A stretch of 64,000 nucleotides of DNA from Burkholderiales bacterium Ga0077547 (GCA_001464195.1 LNEY01000025.1:35062-99061), one strand, 5' to 3'; shown: positions 19,958 through 28,924, counted from the stretch's first letter. Notes: generated by a model not told the origin, from the letters alone. Numbers and translations: made by a program.

Positions 19958-20384
19958 GGGTGCCGGGCTGGACAGCCTGGTTTTGCGGTCGGGAAATGGA
20001 CACTTGCATCACGCCCTGGGTGGCGCCTGCCACCGCACGCGCGACCACGGCATCCAGGGGTTCGTGGAGGTAGCACAAGGCGCGCCACAGCATCGGCACA
20101 TTCACGCCAGTGACCACTTTCACCTGACCGAATTCGGCCAGGCTGGCCAGACGTTGCGCCACGTTGCAAGGCGTTGCGCCAAAGACATCGGTGAGGATCA
20201 GCGCTTGCGGGTTGCGCACCTTGTCCAGCAGTTCGGCGGCCAAAACCTCGATCTGTTCAACGGGCATCTCTGACGGCACGTCGAGCACTTCCAGCGACTT
20301 TGCGCAGTCAGGAAATGCATGGCTTGCCACGGCCTTCAGCGATGAAGCCAGCGGGGCGTGGGCGATGATCAGCAGTCCGGGCAT
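19926..20384 (-). CDS. PTS EIIA component, mannose/fructose (Man) family
   Basis: Single-domain EIIA of the mannose family, 152 residues, normally phosphorylated on the N-terminal histidine, here H9 in LLIIAHAPLA. The TDVFGATPCNVA motif is typical of the family. Domain ends by about residue 130; the C-terminal tail (NQAVQPGTHDSNQRHHQQ) is coded partly in the region overlapping ptsH. No EIIB, EIIC or EIID gene is present, as in other betaproteobacteria with a transport-incomplete PTS, so a signalling rather than sugar-uptake role is inferred. HPr-kinase is not in the window. Confidence 0.9.
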   Translation of the reverse strand: MPGLLIIAHAPLASSLKAVASHAFPDCAKSLEVLDVPSEMPVEQIEVLAAELLDKVRNPQALILTDVFGATPCNVAQRLASLAEFGQVKVVTGVNVPMLWRALCYLHEPLDAVVARAVAGATQGVMQVSISRPQNQAVQPGTHDSNQRHHQQ

Positions 20385-20475
20385 GGCGGCCGATTATGGG
20401 CAGTTCAACCGGGCCCAGCAGCCAAAACCCTTGCCGGCAAAGCGAGGCGTCGTGGAATACACAACGCCCGGCGGC

Positions 20476-21018
20476 TCAGGGCAGCTTCAATCCGGAAAAA
20501 AAGGTGTCCACCGCCTCGGCATCGAGCCGCGTGCTCACGACGGTGGCCTGGTAGACCTGCGTCCCCTGGGTGAAGAACGTCGCCTGCGCGGCAATGGGTG
20601 ACCCGTCGGCTCGTACGCCGCTCCAAGCCAGTCGCTGCGCCAGCGGGTGCGGCGCCATGCCGGGCACGGACTGGACGCCTTTCACCGCGGTCGGGCCGCC
20701 GATGTTCTCCATGGCCGCTTGGCGCAAAGCATCCAACACGGGCGTCACCCGGTCCGCTTGACCTGTGTTGATGCGGCTGAGTGCATATACGGCGTCAGAT
20801 GCGGTGCACGACGACAGCTGCATGGCGAGCTCGGCACCAGCCACGGTCACGCGACGGCTGTGGTGGTCGGGCTTGCAAGGAAACATCGCCGTCACCGCGC
20901 TGTCGGGTGGACGAATCTCGCGCCAGTTGAGCGCTGGCGAGCAGGCGACCAACGCGCCGATCACCACGATCGACAGCGCGGCGGACAAGCGGGGCGGGCA
21001 GGCCAGTGACGACTTCAT
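20476..21018 (-). CDS. Predicted lipoprotein of unknown function
   Basis: A protein of 180 residues with a lipoprotein signal: a short basic start, a hydrophobic stretch, and the lipobox LVAC with acceptor C26. The mature part contains a possible disulfide pair (FPCKPD and LSSCTA) and ends in DAEAVDTFFSGLKLP. That ending resembles the tail of small stress-type envelope proteins, but I do not recognise a named family. It lies 91 bases upstream of the PTS EIIA start on the same strand and is divergent from the pseudo-kinase gene across a 268-base gap. Confidence 0.75.
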   Translation of the reverse strand: MKSSLACPPRLSAALSIVVIGALVACSPALNWREIRPPDSAVTAMFPCKPDHHSRRVTVAGAELAMQLSSCTASDAVYALSRINTGQADRVTPVLDALRQAAMENIGGPTAVKGVQSVPGMAPHPLAQRLAWSGVRADGSPIAAQATFFTQGTQVYQATVVSTRLDAEAVDTFFSGLKLP

Positions 21019-21286
21019 GCGGTTGATTATCGAAGCGCACCGGCGGCGGCGTTGCCCATCGTGACCAGGACTGAGGACGGCAAGGTTCCGCGCGCGATGA
21101 CGCCGTGCGTGAAATATTCACACCCTGGGTCTGGTGCCAGAAGGTCTTGCCGACTGGCGCAGCGCGGCCAGCGGGTGAACACTACGACTGTCGCGCGCCT
21201 GACAGGCGCACTGCGCCCCGTTCTCCAGCCCCGCCAAGGACACCCGCCGAGCCGTCTCCGTCGACCGCCACCGGCTTCCATTCCCG

Positions 21287-22408
21287 ATGACTGCAACTTC
21301 CATCACCGAAACGTCAATACCCGTGCAACGGACGCCGACTTCCGCGAACGACGGCGTTCGCTGGCGCGACCTGATCGCCGAGCTCGGTGCCGAGATCGCG
21401 CATCCGCTGACGCTGGCGCTGGAGCGCGTCAATGCGCTGACTTCCAGCGGGCGAATTGATCGCGCCGAGCTCCGACTGCTGCGCGAAGAGATCGAAGCCG
21501 CGCGCCAATTGGGCATGACCGCGCAGTTGCTTGCCCGCTTTGCCAGCGCCGGTCTGGCCCAGTCGCGCGAGCGGGTGGCCTTGCACAACACGTTGCAGTC
21601 GGTGCTCACGCACCGAAAGCGCGAGATTGATGCACGCGGCATCTCGGTGGAGCCGGCGACGACCCCGGTGGATGTGATCGTTGATGCCTCGCTGATGTTC
21701 AGCCTGCTCAACACCCTGATCGACTGGGCGCTGACCCAGACCCGCTCATCGATCGAGCTGGCCATCGATGTGGACACCTGGAAAGGTCATGCGCGCCTGA
21801 TCTGCCGCTTCGAGCAGGCCGACCGCGACGACGCCGCGACGACACCCCCCATCGACACCCTGACCTGGCGACTGCTCGAACAAACCGCCGTGACGATGCA
21901 CCTGGGGCTCGTGCGCCAAGTGACCGAGCGCCAGGTGGCCGTCACCATGGAATTCACACTGCCGGCCAATGCCGACATCGAAGGCGTCAGCCCGGTCGAT
22001 CTCGATCAGGGCTTCGACAGCTCCATCAACTCGAAGCCGCTGGCGGGCAGCCATGTGGTGGTGATCGCCTCGCGACGCAGCATGCGCTCGCGCATCCGCG
22101 ACGCGCTGCGCCACATGGGGCTGATCGTCGACACGGTCGATTCGATCGATGAAGCCATCGATTTTTGCAGCGATGGCCTGCCGCACGCCATCATCGTCGA
22201 GGGCATCCTGCATGGCGACCGTCTCGATCGCTTCCGCGCGGACATTCGCGCGGAAGTGCCGGGATTTCCGTTCATCGACATCGTGGAAGAAGGCAATGAA
22301 TTCAACGTGTCGGACGACACCGGCACCGAGCGCGCACGGGTCGGTCAGGACGCGATCGAGGCGGCACTGCCTTCGGTGTTGATGTTCGAACTCTCGAAGA
22401 CCCTCTGA
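21287..22408 (+). CDS. Degenerate histidine-kinase/receiver-like protein
   Basis: A protein of 373 residues with the layout of a soluble hybrid kinase but with the key residues lost. Residues about 25-110 resemble a DHp helical hairpin (AELGAEIAHPLTLALERVN), with the histidine directly before Pro-Leu instead of several residues ahead. Residues 125-235 resemble the ATPase domain, but the N-box reads LLNTLIDWAL, with Trp in place of the usual second Asn, and no clear G boxes follow. Residues about 250-340 resemble a receiver (HVVVIASRRSMRSRIRDAL), with Glu in IIVEGILHGD where the phospho-Asp should be. A regulatory scaffold is inferred. No transmembrane segment is seen. Confidence 0.65.
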   Translation: MTATSITETSIPVQRTPTSANDGVRWRDLIAELGAEIAHPLTLALERVNALTSSGRIDRAELRLLREEIEAARQLGMTAQLLARFASAGLAQSRERVALHNTLQSVLTHRKREIDARGISVEPATTPVDVIVDASLMFSLLNTLIDWALTQTRSSIELAIDVDTWKGHARLICRFEQADRDDAATTPPIDTLTWRLLEQTAVTMHLGLVRQVTERQVAVTMEFTLPANADIEGVSPVDLDQGFDSSINSKPLAGSHVVVIASRRSMRSRIRDALRHMGLIVDTVDSIDEAIDFCSDGLPHAIIVEGILHGDRLDRFRADIRAEVPGFPFIDIVEEGNEFNVSDDTGTERARVGQDAIEAALPSVLMFELSKTL

Positions 22409-22423
22409 CGGCGACTCAAACGC

Positions 22424-23128
22424 CTACTTCAGCGAACCGAACACCTTCTTCAGGATGTCGCTGCCGGTGCCGACCGGGTCCTTGCGGATCTTTTTTTCTT
22501 CCTCGCCGATCATGAAGTACAGCCCATCCAGCGCCTTGGCGGTCACGTACTGCTGAACATTGGCGTCCTTCTTGTCCAGCAGGCCCAGACCAGCGGCCTG
22601 GCCGGCGACGGCGTTGTATTTGTTGGCCAAGTCGACCTTTTCGGTGGCCTGAGTCACGATGGGAAGAAACTTCACACCCAGCGGCTCACGGGTCTTGGCG
22701 GAAAAGAAGTCGGTGACGGACCGGTCGCCACCGGTCAGGATTTTTCGACCGTCGTCGACGCTCATGGTCTTGACCGCGCCCAGCAACAGCTCCTTCGCTT
22801 GCGGCACTGCGGCCTCGGCGGCACGGTTCATGGCGGTGATCAGCTCGTCAACCGATGCGCCCTGGCCGGTGGCCTTCAGCAGCTTGGCGGCTTTCTTCAA
22901 AACGCCCGGCAAGGGAATCTTCACCTTCGGATTGCCGAGAAAACCGTCGGTCTTGCCGAGCAGCCCCACCGCCGATTCGGCCCCACGCTCGAGTGCCGCA
23001 CGAATACCCGACGCTGCATCGCCATCGCTGAGTGAACCCAGCAAAGACGCTGCCTGCGCAGGCGGCACGCCCACGCCGCAGAGTCCCGCGCCTGACAATA
23101 GACCGATGGTGAACTTTCTGCGTTGCAT
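22424..23128 (-). CDS. DUF4197 family exported protein
   Basis: A protein of 234 residues. The N-terminus MQRRKFTIGLLSG has a twin-arginine followed by a hydrophobic stretch and an AQA cleavage site near residue 26, consistent with Tat or Sec export to the periplasm. The mature protein matches the DUF4197 family in length and in its mostly helical character (GIRAALERGAESAVGLLG, DKKDANVQQYVTAKALDGLY, GSDILKKVFGSLK at the end). The function of the family is unknown. Its start is only 12 bases from the divergent start of the TlpA-like gene. It converges on the pseudo-kinase gene with a 15-base gap. Confidence 0.82.
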   Translation of the reverse strand: MQRRKFTIGLLSGAGLCGVGVPPAQAASLLGSLSDGDAASGIRAALERGAESAVGLLGKTDGFLGNPKVKIPLPGVLKKAAKLLKATGQGASVDELITAMNRAAEAAVPQAKELLLGAVKTMSVDDGRKILTGGDRSVTDFFSAKTREPLGVKFLPIVTQATEKVDLANKYNAVAGQAAGLGLLDKKDANVQQYVTAKALDGLYFMIGEEEKKIRKDPVGTGSDILKKVFGSLK

Positions 23129-23140
23129 GGACGTCTCCCG

Positions 23141-23662
23141 ATGAAGGTGGGTTCGTTGAAAAGGAAAGCGTTGATCGCGGTGTGCGCTGCGGGTGCAGCC
23201 GCTGCGATCGCTTACGGCGTGCTGCGCAGTGTCGCAGCACCCGATGTCATTCCGCCAGCGGCATACACCCTGCTCAACGGAACGCCGGCCCACACCACCG
23301 AGTTGACCGGCCGAGTCGTGCTCGTCAACTTCTGGGCAACGAGTTGCGCCATCTGTCTGCAGGAGATGCCCGATCTGATCGCGACCCACGCCCGCTTCAA
23401 GGCGCGCGGCTTCGAGACGCTGGCCATCGCCATGGCCTACGACCCACCGATCAACGTGGTGCGGTACACCGAAGCCCGTGCGCTGCCGTTTCAGGTCGCG
23501 ATCGACCACGACGGAGGTCTGGCCGAGCGCTTCGGCCAGGTGGCGGCCACTCCCACCAGCATGCTGATCAACCAGCGCGGCGAGATCGTGGAGCGGCATG
23601 TCGGCCGACTCGACTTTGCCGCCCTGAACACCTCGATCGAACGACTGCTGTCAGCGCGCTGA
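23141..23662 (+). CDS. TlpA-like membrane-anchored thioredoxin
   Basis: A thioredoxin-fold protein of 173 residues. An N-terminal signal anchor (ALIAVCAAGAAAAIAYGVL) puts the domain in the periplasm. The redox site is in NFWATSCAICLQEMP, a CAIC motif, and the cis-proline loop is ATPTSMLI. It belongs to the TlpA/ResA group that reduces disulfides, often for cytochrome c or metal-centre maturation. The partner is unknown. Start chosen at the ATG 23141; a GTG two codons later is possible. It shares a very short (12-base) intergenic spacer with the divergent DUF4197 gene and converges on lipA. Confidence 0.85.
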   Translation: MKVGSLKRKALIAVCAAGAAAAIAYGVLRSVAAPDVIPPAAYTLLNGTPAHTTELTGRVVLVNFWATSCAICLQEMPDLIATHARFKARGFETLAIAMAYDPPINVVRYTEARALPFQVAIDHDGGLAERFGQVAATPTSMLINQRGEIVERHVGRLDFAALNTSIERLLSAR

Positions 23663-23683
23663 AGTGTCCGGCAATGGGCTGGC

Positions 23684-24706
23684 TCAGCGGGGCACTGCAG
23701 GGGCATCCACCCCCGCCACACCGGCCGCATGGGCCTGTTGATCGGCGTGGTAGCTGCTGCGCACCATCGCACCGACGGCGGCGTGGGTGAAGCCCATCTT
23801 CGCCGCCTCGTCCTCGAACATGCGGAAGGTGTCGGGATGCACATAGCGGCGCACCGGCAGATGGTGACCGCTGGGTGCGAGGTACTGGCCGATGGTCAGC
23901 ATGTCGATGTCGTGCGCGCGCATGTCGCGCATGACCTGCAGGATTTCCTCGTCGGTCTCACCCAGGCCCACCATCAGGCCGCTTTTTGTCGGCACAGCGG
24001 GATGAAGTGCCTTGAACTTCTTCAGCAGGTTCAGGCTGAAGGCGTAATCGCTGCCGGGCCGCGCTTCCTTGTACAGCCGAGGTGCGGTTTCCAGGTTGTG
24101 GTTCATCACGTCGGGCGGTGCGGCCTTCAGGATCTCGAGCGCGCGGTCGTCGCGGCCGCGGAAATCGGGCACCAGCACCTCGATGCGGGTGGCCGGCGAC
24201 AGCGCCCGCGTCTGGCGGATGCACTCGACGAAATGCGCAGCGCCGCCATCGCGCAGGTCGTCGCGGTCGACGCTGGTGATCACCACGTAGTTCAGCTTCA
24301 GCGCCGCAATCGTTTTCGCCAGGTTCAGCGGCTCGTTCACGTCCAGCGGATCGGGGCGGCCGTGGCCGACATCGCAGAAAGGGCAGCGCCGAGTGCACTT
24401 GTCACCCATGATCATGAAGGTCGCCGTGCCCTTGCCAAAGCATTCGCCGATGTTCGGACAGGAGGCCTCCTCGCAGACGGTGTGCAGCTGGTGCTCGCGC
24501 AGGATCTGCTTGATCTCGTAGAAGCGGCTGCTGGCCGAACCCGCCTTGACCCGGATCCAGTCCGGTTTCTTCAGCGCCTCGGCCGGCACGATCTTGATCG
24601 GAATGCGCGAGGTCTTCGCCTGCGATTTCTGCTTCGCGCTGGCGTTGTAGCCACTGGCGCTCGGGGTGTCGCCGGCGGCAACGGGGGTCACGGAATCGGA
24701 GGGCAT
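23684..24706 (-). CDS. lipA: Lipoyl synthase
   Basis: Radical-SAM enzyme of 340 residues that inserts two sulfurs into octanoyl groups on carrier proteins. The auxiliary cluster cysteines are in [12 protein letters not shown] and the radical-SAM cluster in [11 protein letters not shown]; the C-terminal RSSYHA serine ligand for the auxiliary cluster is present. The ATG at 24706 gives an N-terminal extension of about 30 residues rich in Ser/Ala/Lys, common in this group. It lies 42 bases downstream of lipB, at the end of the dacA-dat-ybeD-lipB-lipA series. Confidence 0.96.
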   Translation of the reverse strand: MPSDSVTPVAAGDTPSASGYNASAKQKSQAKTSRIPIKIVPAEALKKPDWIRVKAGSASSRFYEIKQILREHQLHTVCEEASCPNIGECFGKGTATFMIMGDKCTRRCPFCDVGHGRPDPLDVNEPLNLAKTIAALKLNYVVITSVDRDDLRDGGAAHFVECIRQTRALSPATRIEVLVPDFRGRDDRALEILKAAPPDVMNHNLETAPRLYKEARPGSDYAFSLNLLKKFKALHPAVPTKSGLMVGLGETDEEILQVMRDMRAHDIDMLTIGQYLAPSGHHLPVRRYVHPDTFRMFEDEAAKMGFTHAAVGAMVRSSYHADQQAHAAGVAGVDAPAVPR

Positions 24707-24748
24707 CTCGGTCTTTCGAGGGACGGTGGGGCCAGCGGGGCGCCGCCG

Positions 24749-25456
24749 TCAGGGCGCCAGATGGGCGGCGAGCCGGGCTCCAAACCGCTGCGCCACGTCC
24801 GCCACATCGACATGAACGCCCAGTGTAGCCAGATCGACCGTGGCCAGCCCGGCGTAGCCGCAAGGGTCGATGCGCTGGAAGGGCCGCAGATCCATGGCCA
24901 CGTTGAACGCCACGCCGTGGTACGCGCAGTGGCGACTGACCTTGATGCCGAGAGCGGCAATCTTGCCCAGGCCCTGAAAGGCGTTCGGCGCCGCCACGCC
25001 CAGCCGCTCGCTCGGTGGCACACGCTCCAACGGCGCGTGTCCGAACGGATCGTCCAGCCGCACATAGATCCCCGGTGCGCCGGGCACCCGGTGACCTGTC
25101 ACGCCCAATCCTTCCAGGGTCTGAAGCACGCAGTGTTCGAGGCGGTAGACGTATTCCTTGACGTAGATGCCCAGACGCTTCAGGTCGATGAGTGGATAGG
25201 CCACCACCTGGCCCGGGCCGTGGTACGTGATCTGCCCGCCTCGGTTGGTCTGAATGACGGGGATGTCGCCCGGCTCGTGCAGGTGCTCGGGCCGGCCGGC
25301 CAGGCCCTGGGTGTACACCGGGGCGTGCTCGCACAGCCAGATCTCATCGGGCGTCGGCGCGTCGGCGGCGATGCGTGCTTCGGTGTGAGCGCGCATCGCG
25401 GCGATCGTCGTGGCCGCATCGACGAGCCCCTTGTGTACCAGGATCGGCAAGCTCAT
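24749..25456 (-). CDS. lipB: Lipoyl(octanoyl) transferase
   Basis: Transferase of 235 residues that moves octanoyl from acyl carrier protein to lipoyl domains, supplying LipA. The [12 protein letters not shown] motif is present. The catalytic cysteine is in IDPCGYAG, and the substrate lysine region precedes it ([18 protein letters not shown]). The C-terminus is complete. The ATG at 25456 lies 16 bases after the stop of ybeD, consistent with the operon. Confidence 0.96.
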   Translation of the reverse strand: MSLPILVHKGLVDAATTIAAMRAHTEARIAADAPTPDEIWLCEHAPVYTQGLAGRPEHLHEPGDIPVIQTNRGGQITYHGPGQVVAYPLIDLKRLGIYVKEYVYRLEHCVLQTLEGLGVTGHRVPGAPGIYVRLDDPFGHAPLERVPPSERLGVAAPNAFQGLGKIAALGIKVSRHCAYHGVAFNVAMDLRPFQRIDPCGYAGLATVDLATLGVHVDVADVAQRFGARLAAHLAP

Positions 25457-25472
25457 GCGCTGCTGTCGCGCC

Positions 25473-25763
25473 CTACAGAACCACCTTGACCAGCGGGTGC
25501 GAACTCAGCGCCCGGTACAGCTCGTCGAGCTGCTCGCGGCTGGTCGCAGTGACCGTCACGGTGAGGGCCAGGTACTTGTTACCGGAACTCAGGCGCGTTT
25601 CGATGCGTGCGTCGTCGAGCAGCGGATCGAAGCGCCGAGCGACCTCGAGCACGGCTTCGGTGTAGCCGTCAACGTTGGCGCCCATCACCTTGATCGGGAA
25701 CAGGGACGGGTACTCGATCAGCGACTGATCAGACGGGAGGCTTGGCATCGGGGTATCGCTCAC
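25473..25763 (-). CDS. ybeD: YbeD/DUF493 family protein
   Basis: Small ACT-like regulatory-fold protein of 96 residues. The [11 protein letters not shown] segment and the C-terminal HPLVKVVL strand are diagnostic. The function is unknown, but the gene is very often found between dacA and lipB in proteobacteria. The GTG at 25763 overlaps the dat stop codon (GTGA), which supports it over the ATG five codons downstream. Translational coupling with dat is likely. Confidence 0.9.
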   Translation of the reverse strand: MSDTPMPSLPSDQSLIEYPSLFPIKVMGANVDGYTEAVLEVARRFDPLLDDARIETRLSSGNKYLALTVTVTATSREQLDELYRALSSHPLVKVVL

Positions 25764-26635
25764 AACCGTGCTGCCTCCTTGGCGCGCTGGTAGGCGGCAT
25801 ACAGCTTGGCGTAAACCGGGCCTGGCTTGCCGCGCAGGGCGCCGTGGCCGACCGCTTCTCCGTCGAGCGTGGTCACCGACAGCACCTCCTTGGTGGCCGA
25901 ACTCAGCATCAGCTCATCGGCGGTGCTCACCTCGCCTTCAGAGATCGGCCGCAGATTGAAGGCGATGCCCTCTTCCTCGCACAGCTCGCGGATCAACTCG
26001 AAGCGGATGCCCTCGAGCACGTGCTCGCTCTTGGGTGGGCCCAGCACCGCGCCCTCATGCACCACCCACACATTGCAGGCAGCGCCCTCGGTCAGGAAGC
26101 CATCGCGAAACATGATGGTCTCCACGGCGCCCTGATCGGCCGACATCTGGCGGGCCAGCACATTGCCCAGCAAGGAGATGCTCTTGATGTCGCCACGCTC
26201 CCAGCGGAAGTCACGCGCCGTGATGCAGGCCACGCCCCGATGGCGCTGCTCAGCGCTGGGTGGCTTCATCGGGCTGGTCATCATGAACACCGTGGGCTCG
26301 ATGTCGGTCGGCATCACGTGGTCGCGCGGCGCCACGCCACGCGTCACCTGCAGGTACAGCAGCTGGTCGCGGGCGGCGTGTGCGTCGATCAGCCTGCGGC
26401 AGCGCTCCAGCCATTCAGCGGCGGTGTGCGGGTTGGCGATGCGCACCTTGGCCAGCGTGCGATCAAGGCGCGCCATGTGCTCGCCGAAGCGGAACACCTG
26501 GCGCCCGTACACCGGCACCACCTCGTAGATCCCGTCGCCGAAAAGGAACCCGCGGTCCAGCACCGACACCTTCGCCAGATTCAGCGGGGTGTATTCACCG
26601 TTCAGGTAGCACAGCGTCTCGGGCAGGCTTGGCAT
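25760..26635 (-). CDS. dat: D-amino acid aminotransferase
   Basis: PLP class IV aminotransferase of 291 residues. The N-terminal LDRGFLFGDGIYEVVPVY block is that of D-alanine-type transaminases. The PLP lysine is in GDIKSISLLGN, and the phosphate-binding region is in LTEGAACNVWVV. It exchanges amino groups between D-amino acids and 2-oxo acids. Position directly after dacA suggests it handles D-alanine released from wall precursors, which is an inference. It lies 11 bases downstream of dacA and overlaps ybeD. Confidence 0.88.
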   Translation of the reverse strand: MPSLPETLCYLNGEYTPLNLAKVSVLDRGFLFGDGIYEVVPVYGRQVFRFGEHMARLDRTLAKVRIANPHTAAEWLERCRRLIDAHAARDQLLYLQVTRGVAPRDHVMPTDIEPTVFMMTSPMKPPSAEQRHRGVACITARDFRWERGDIKSISLLGNVLARQMSADQGAVETIMFRDGFLTEGAACNVWVVHEGAVLGPPKSEHVLEGIRFELIRELCEEEGIAFNLRPISEGEVSTADELMLSSATKEVLSVTTLDGEAVGHGALRGKPGPVYAKLYAAYQRAKEAARL

Positions 26636-26646
26636 GGCGTCGCAGG

Positions 26647-27846
26647 TTACTTGATCCAGAGCCGCAAGGCATCCCAGGCTCGGCTGAAGATGCCGGCGAT
26701 CTCGACCGGCTCCAGCACCACCAGCGGCACATCAACCACCGGCGTGCCGGCGGCTGTGCTGACCTTGATCGTGCCCACGCGCTGTCCCTTGGCCAACGGG
26801 GCGATCAATGGGTCGGTGCGCTCGATCTTGGTCTGCAGCTTGCCGCCCTCGCCTCGCGGCATGGTGACGAACACACCACCTTGCGCGCCGAGGGCCGCTT
26901 GCGCAGCCTTGCCCTTCCACACCGGCACGGTGGTCACGGGCTTGCTCGATTCGAACAGGCGCACCGTCTCGAACGCGGCATAGCCCCAGTTCAGCAGCTT
27001 CTGGCTTTCGTTGGCGCGCGCCTCCATCGAAGTGGTGTTCAGCACCACGCTGAGCAGCCGCCGCGGCCCGCCGCCCGTGCCGGCCGCGCCCAGATTAGCG
27101 AACTCCCGCTGCGCGCTGGCGATCAGGCAATAGCCGGCCGCTTCGGTGTAGCCCGTCTTCATGCCGTCGACGCTCGGGTCACGGCGCAGCAGCAGGTTGC
27201 GATTGGGCTGGGTGATGTTGTTGTATCTGTACTCCTTGATCGAGTAGTAGGCGTACTCGGTGGGGTAGTCGCGGATGATGTGGCTGGCAATCACCGCCAG
27301 GTCGCGCGCGGTGCTCTTGTGCCCCGGCTCGGTCAGCCCGGTGACGTTCCTGAAACTGGTGTTCTTCAGGCCCCAGGCCTGGGCCTGCCGGTTCATCATC
27401 ACGACGAACTGATCCAGCGTGCCCCCGACCGCCTCGGCCAGCGCCACCGAGGCATCGTTGCCCGACTGGACGATCATGCCCTTGAGCAGTTCATCGACAG
27501 TCGGCGTCATCGTGGTGTCGATGAACATCAGCGAGCCACCGCCCTTGCGCTCGTCCCAGGCTCGGCGCGAGACCGCGATGGGCTGGTCCAGCGTCAGCTT
27601 CTTGTCACGCAGCGCGGTGAACACGACGTAGGCGGTCATCAGTTTGGTCAAGGAGGCCGGGTCGGCGGGCGTGTCCGCATCGCGCTCGGCCAGCGTCTGG
27701 TTGCTGGTCAGGTCAAGCAGCAGGTAGCTGCGTGACGCAATCTCCGGTGGCAGCGGGGCCTGCGCCTGCACGGTGGCGAAGGCGCCGGCCAGCCACAACA
27801 AGCCCATGGAGAAGAGACGCAACGGGGCAATACGCAGGACAGGCAT
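26647..27846 (-). CDS. dacA: D-alanyl-D-alanine carboxypeptidase (PBP5/6 type)
   Basis: Low-molecular-mass penicillin-binding protein of 399 residues that trims the terminal D-Ala from peptidoglycan pentapeptides. A signal peptide ends near AQA (residues 28-30). The active-site tetrad is S65-L-T-K, followed by SGN in IVQSGNDASVALAE and KTG in GMKTGYTEAAGYC. The C-terminal beta domain and the amphipathic end (IFSRAWDALRLWIK) that anchors PBP5 on the outer face of the inner membrane are present. It is the first gene of the dacA-dat-ybeD-lipB-lipA series. Confidence 0.95.
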   Translation of the reverse strand: MPVLRIAPLRLFSMGLLWLAGAFATVQAQAPLPPEIASRSYLLLDLTSNQTLAERDADTPADPASLTKLMTAYVVFTALRDKKLTLDQPIAVSRRAWDERKGGGSLMFIDTTMTPTVDELLKGMIVQSGNDASVALAEAVGGTLDQFVVMMNRQAQAWGLKNTSFRNVTGLTEPGHKSTARDLAVIASHIIRDYPTEYAYYSIKEYRYNNITQPNRNLLLRRDPSVDGMKTGYTEAAGYCLIASAQREFANLGAAGTGGGPRRLLSVVLNTTSMEARANESQKLLNWGYAAFETVRLFESSKPVTTVPVWKGKAAQAALGAQGGVFVTMPRGEGGKLQTKIERTDPLIAPLAKGQRVGTIKVSTAAGTPVVDVPLVVLEPVEIAGIFSRAWDALRLWIK

Positions 27847-27881
27847 CAGGAATCAATCAGTCAAGGGAAGGTTGGAGGGCA

Positions 27882-28502
27882 TCAGCCCCGGGGCTGCAAC
27901 TGCTGTGTCACGACGCGCTTGAGCCAGCCGAGCTGTCCATGGAAGAAGTGCCCCACTCCGGGCAGCACGATGACCGACAGCAACTGCGGCTGCGCCCAGG
28001 CGAGCGTGGCCGACAGCGGCACCACCTCGTCGCTCTCACCGTGGATGACCACGGTGTCCTCGGGCACCACCGGCAACTGCTGCTTCTCGGTCGATGGTCC
28101 GACCAGTAGCAAACGCTGCGGACGCTCTGCCTCGGGCAGGCGTGAGGCCGCTTCGGCCGCCACATAGCCGCCAAAGGAAAACCCGGCAAGCAGCAGCGGC
28201 TGATCCGGGACACGGTGCTGGGCCACCACGGCAAGCGCGTCTTCGACCTCGCCGCGCCCGTCGTCCCAACTGCCTGCCGATTGGCCCACACCGCGGAAGT
28301 TGAAACGCACCGTCGACCAGCCCAGCGCCAGCAGGGCGCGGGCAACCGTCTGCACCACCTTGTTGTCCATCGTGCCGCCGAACAGCGGGTGCGGGTGGCA
28401 CACCACCGCCAGGCCGACTGGCGCACCTGCGGGAGCGTCGAGTGCACATTCCAGCGCCCCCGCGGGGCCGGGGCATGAGGTCTTTTGGGTCTGCGAATTC
28501 AT
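27882..28502 (-). CDS. Alpha/beta hydrolase (YfhR/dienelactone-hydrolase-like)
   Basis: Cytoplasmic hydrolase of 206 residues. The HPHPLFGGTMDNKVV oxyanion-side block, the nucleophile elbow AGFSFGGYVA, the acid in IHGESDEVVP and the histidine in GVGHFFHGQL form a complete triad. The HPHP...MDNKVV pattern marks a widespread family of small bacterial hydrolases with unknown substrate. Starts at 28502 or 28514 are both possible, since no clear ribosome-binding site decides. It lies upstream of dacA on the same strand. Confidence 0.85.
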   Translation of the reverse strand: MNSQTQKTSCPGPAGALECALDAPAGAPVGLAVVCHPHPLFGGTMDNKVVQTVARALLALGWSTVRFNFRGVGQSAGSWDDGRGEVEDALAVVAQHRVPDQPLLLAGFSFGGYVAAEAASRLPEAERPQRLLLVGPSTEKQQLPVVPEDTVVIHGESDEVVPLSATLAWAQPQLLSVIVLPGVGHFFHGQLGWLKRVVTQQLQPRG

Positions 28503-28536
28503 GAGGGGAGCCATGGCGCCCAAGAGGGGCGAAATG

Positions 28537-28863
28537 TCACTTGCCAACCGACGGCGGCAACAACAGGCGCTCGACGATCTGGCCGCGCACCAGGTGCGAG
28601 TCGACGATCTCGTCGATGTCATCGTTGTCGACGAAGGTGTACCAGACGGCCTCTGGATAAACAACGGCGACTGGCCCGCCGGCACAGCGATCGAGGCAAC
28701 CGGCCTTGTTCACCCTCACCTGGCCCGGCCCGGCCAGACCGGCCGCCTTGACGCGCGACTTGCACCGATCAAAGCCTGCCTGCGCACCATGTCCGGCGCA
28801 AGCGTTCTCGCCGTTGTCGCGCTGGTTCAGACAAAAGAAGACATGGCGGCTGAAATAACTCAT
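28537..28863 (-). CDS. Thioredoxin-like [2Fe-2S] ferredoxin
   Basis: A protein of 108 residues with four cysteines in the spacing of the thin, thioredoxin-fold [2Fe-2S] ferredoxins: C11 and C22 in the first loop (FFCLNQRDNGENAC), then GCLDRC in NKAGCLDRCAGGP. The VVYPEAVWYTFVD block is typical. It is likely an electron carrier or a metal-cluster donor; its partner is unknown. It lies 34 bases upstream of the alpha/beta hydrolase on the same strand, and this pairing recurs in Burkholderiales. Confidence 0.88.
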   Translation of the reverse strand: MSYFSRHVFFCLNQRDNGENACAGHGAQAGFDRCKSRVKAAGLAGPGQVRVNKAGCLDRCAGGPVAVVYPEAVWYTFVDNDDIDEIVDSHLVRGQIVERLLLPPSVGK

Positions 28864-28924
28864 GCAGGGATTCTACGGAGGGGCCTGTGATATCTCGGTG
28901 TTGCAGGCGCAACCACCTGTAGGC

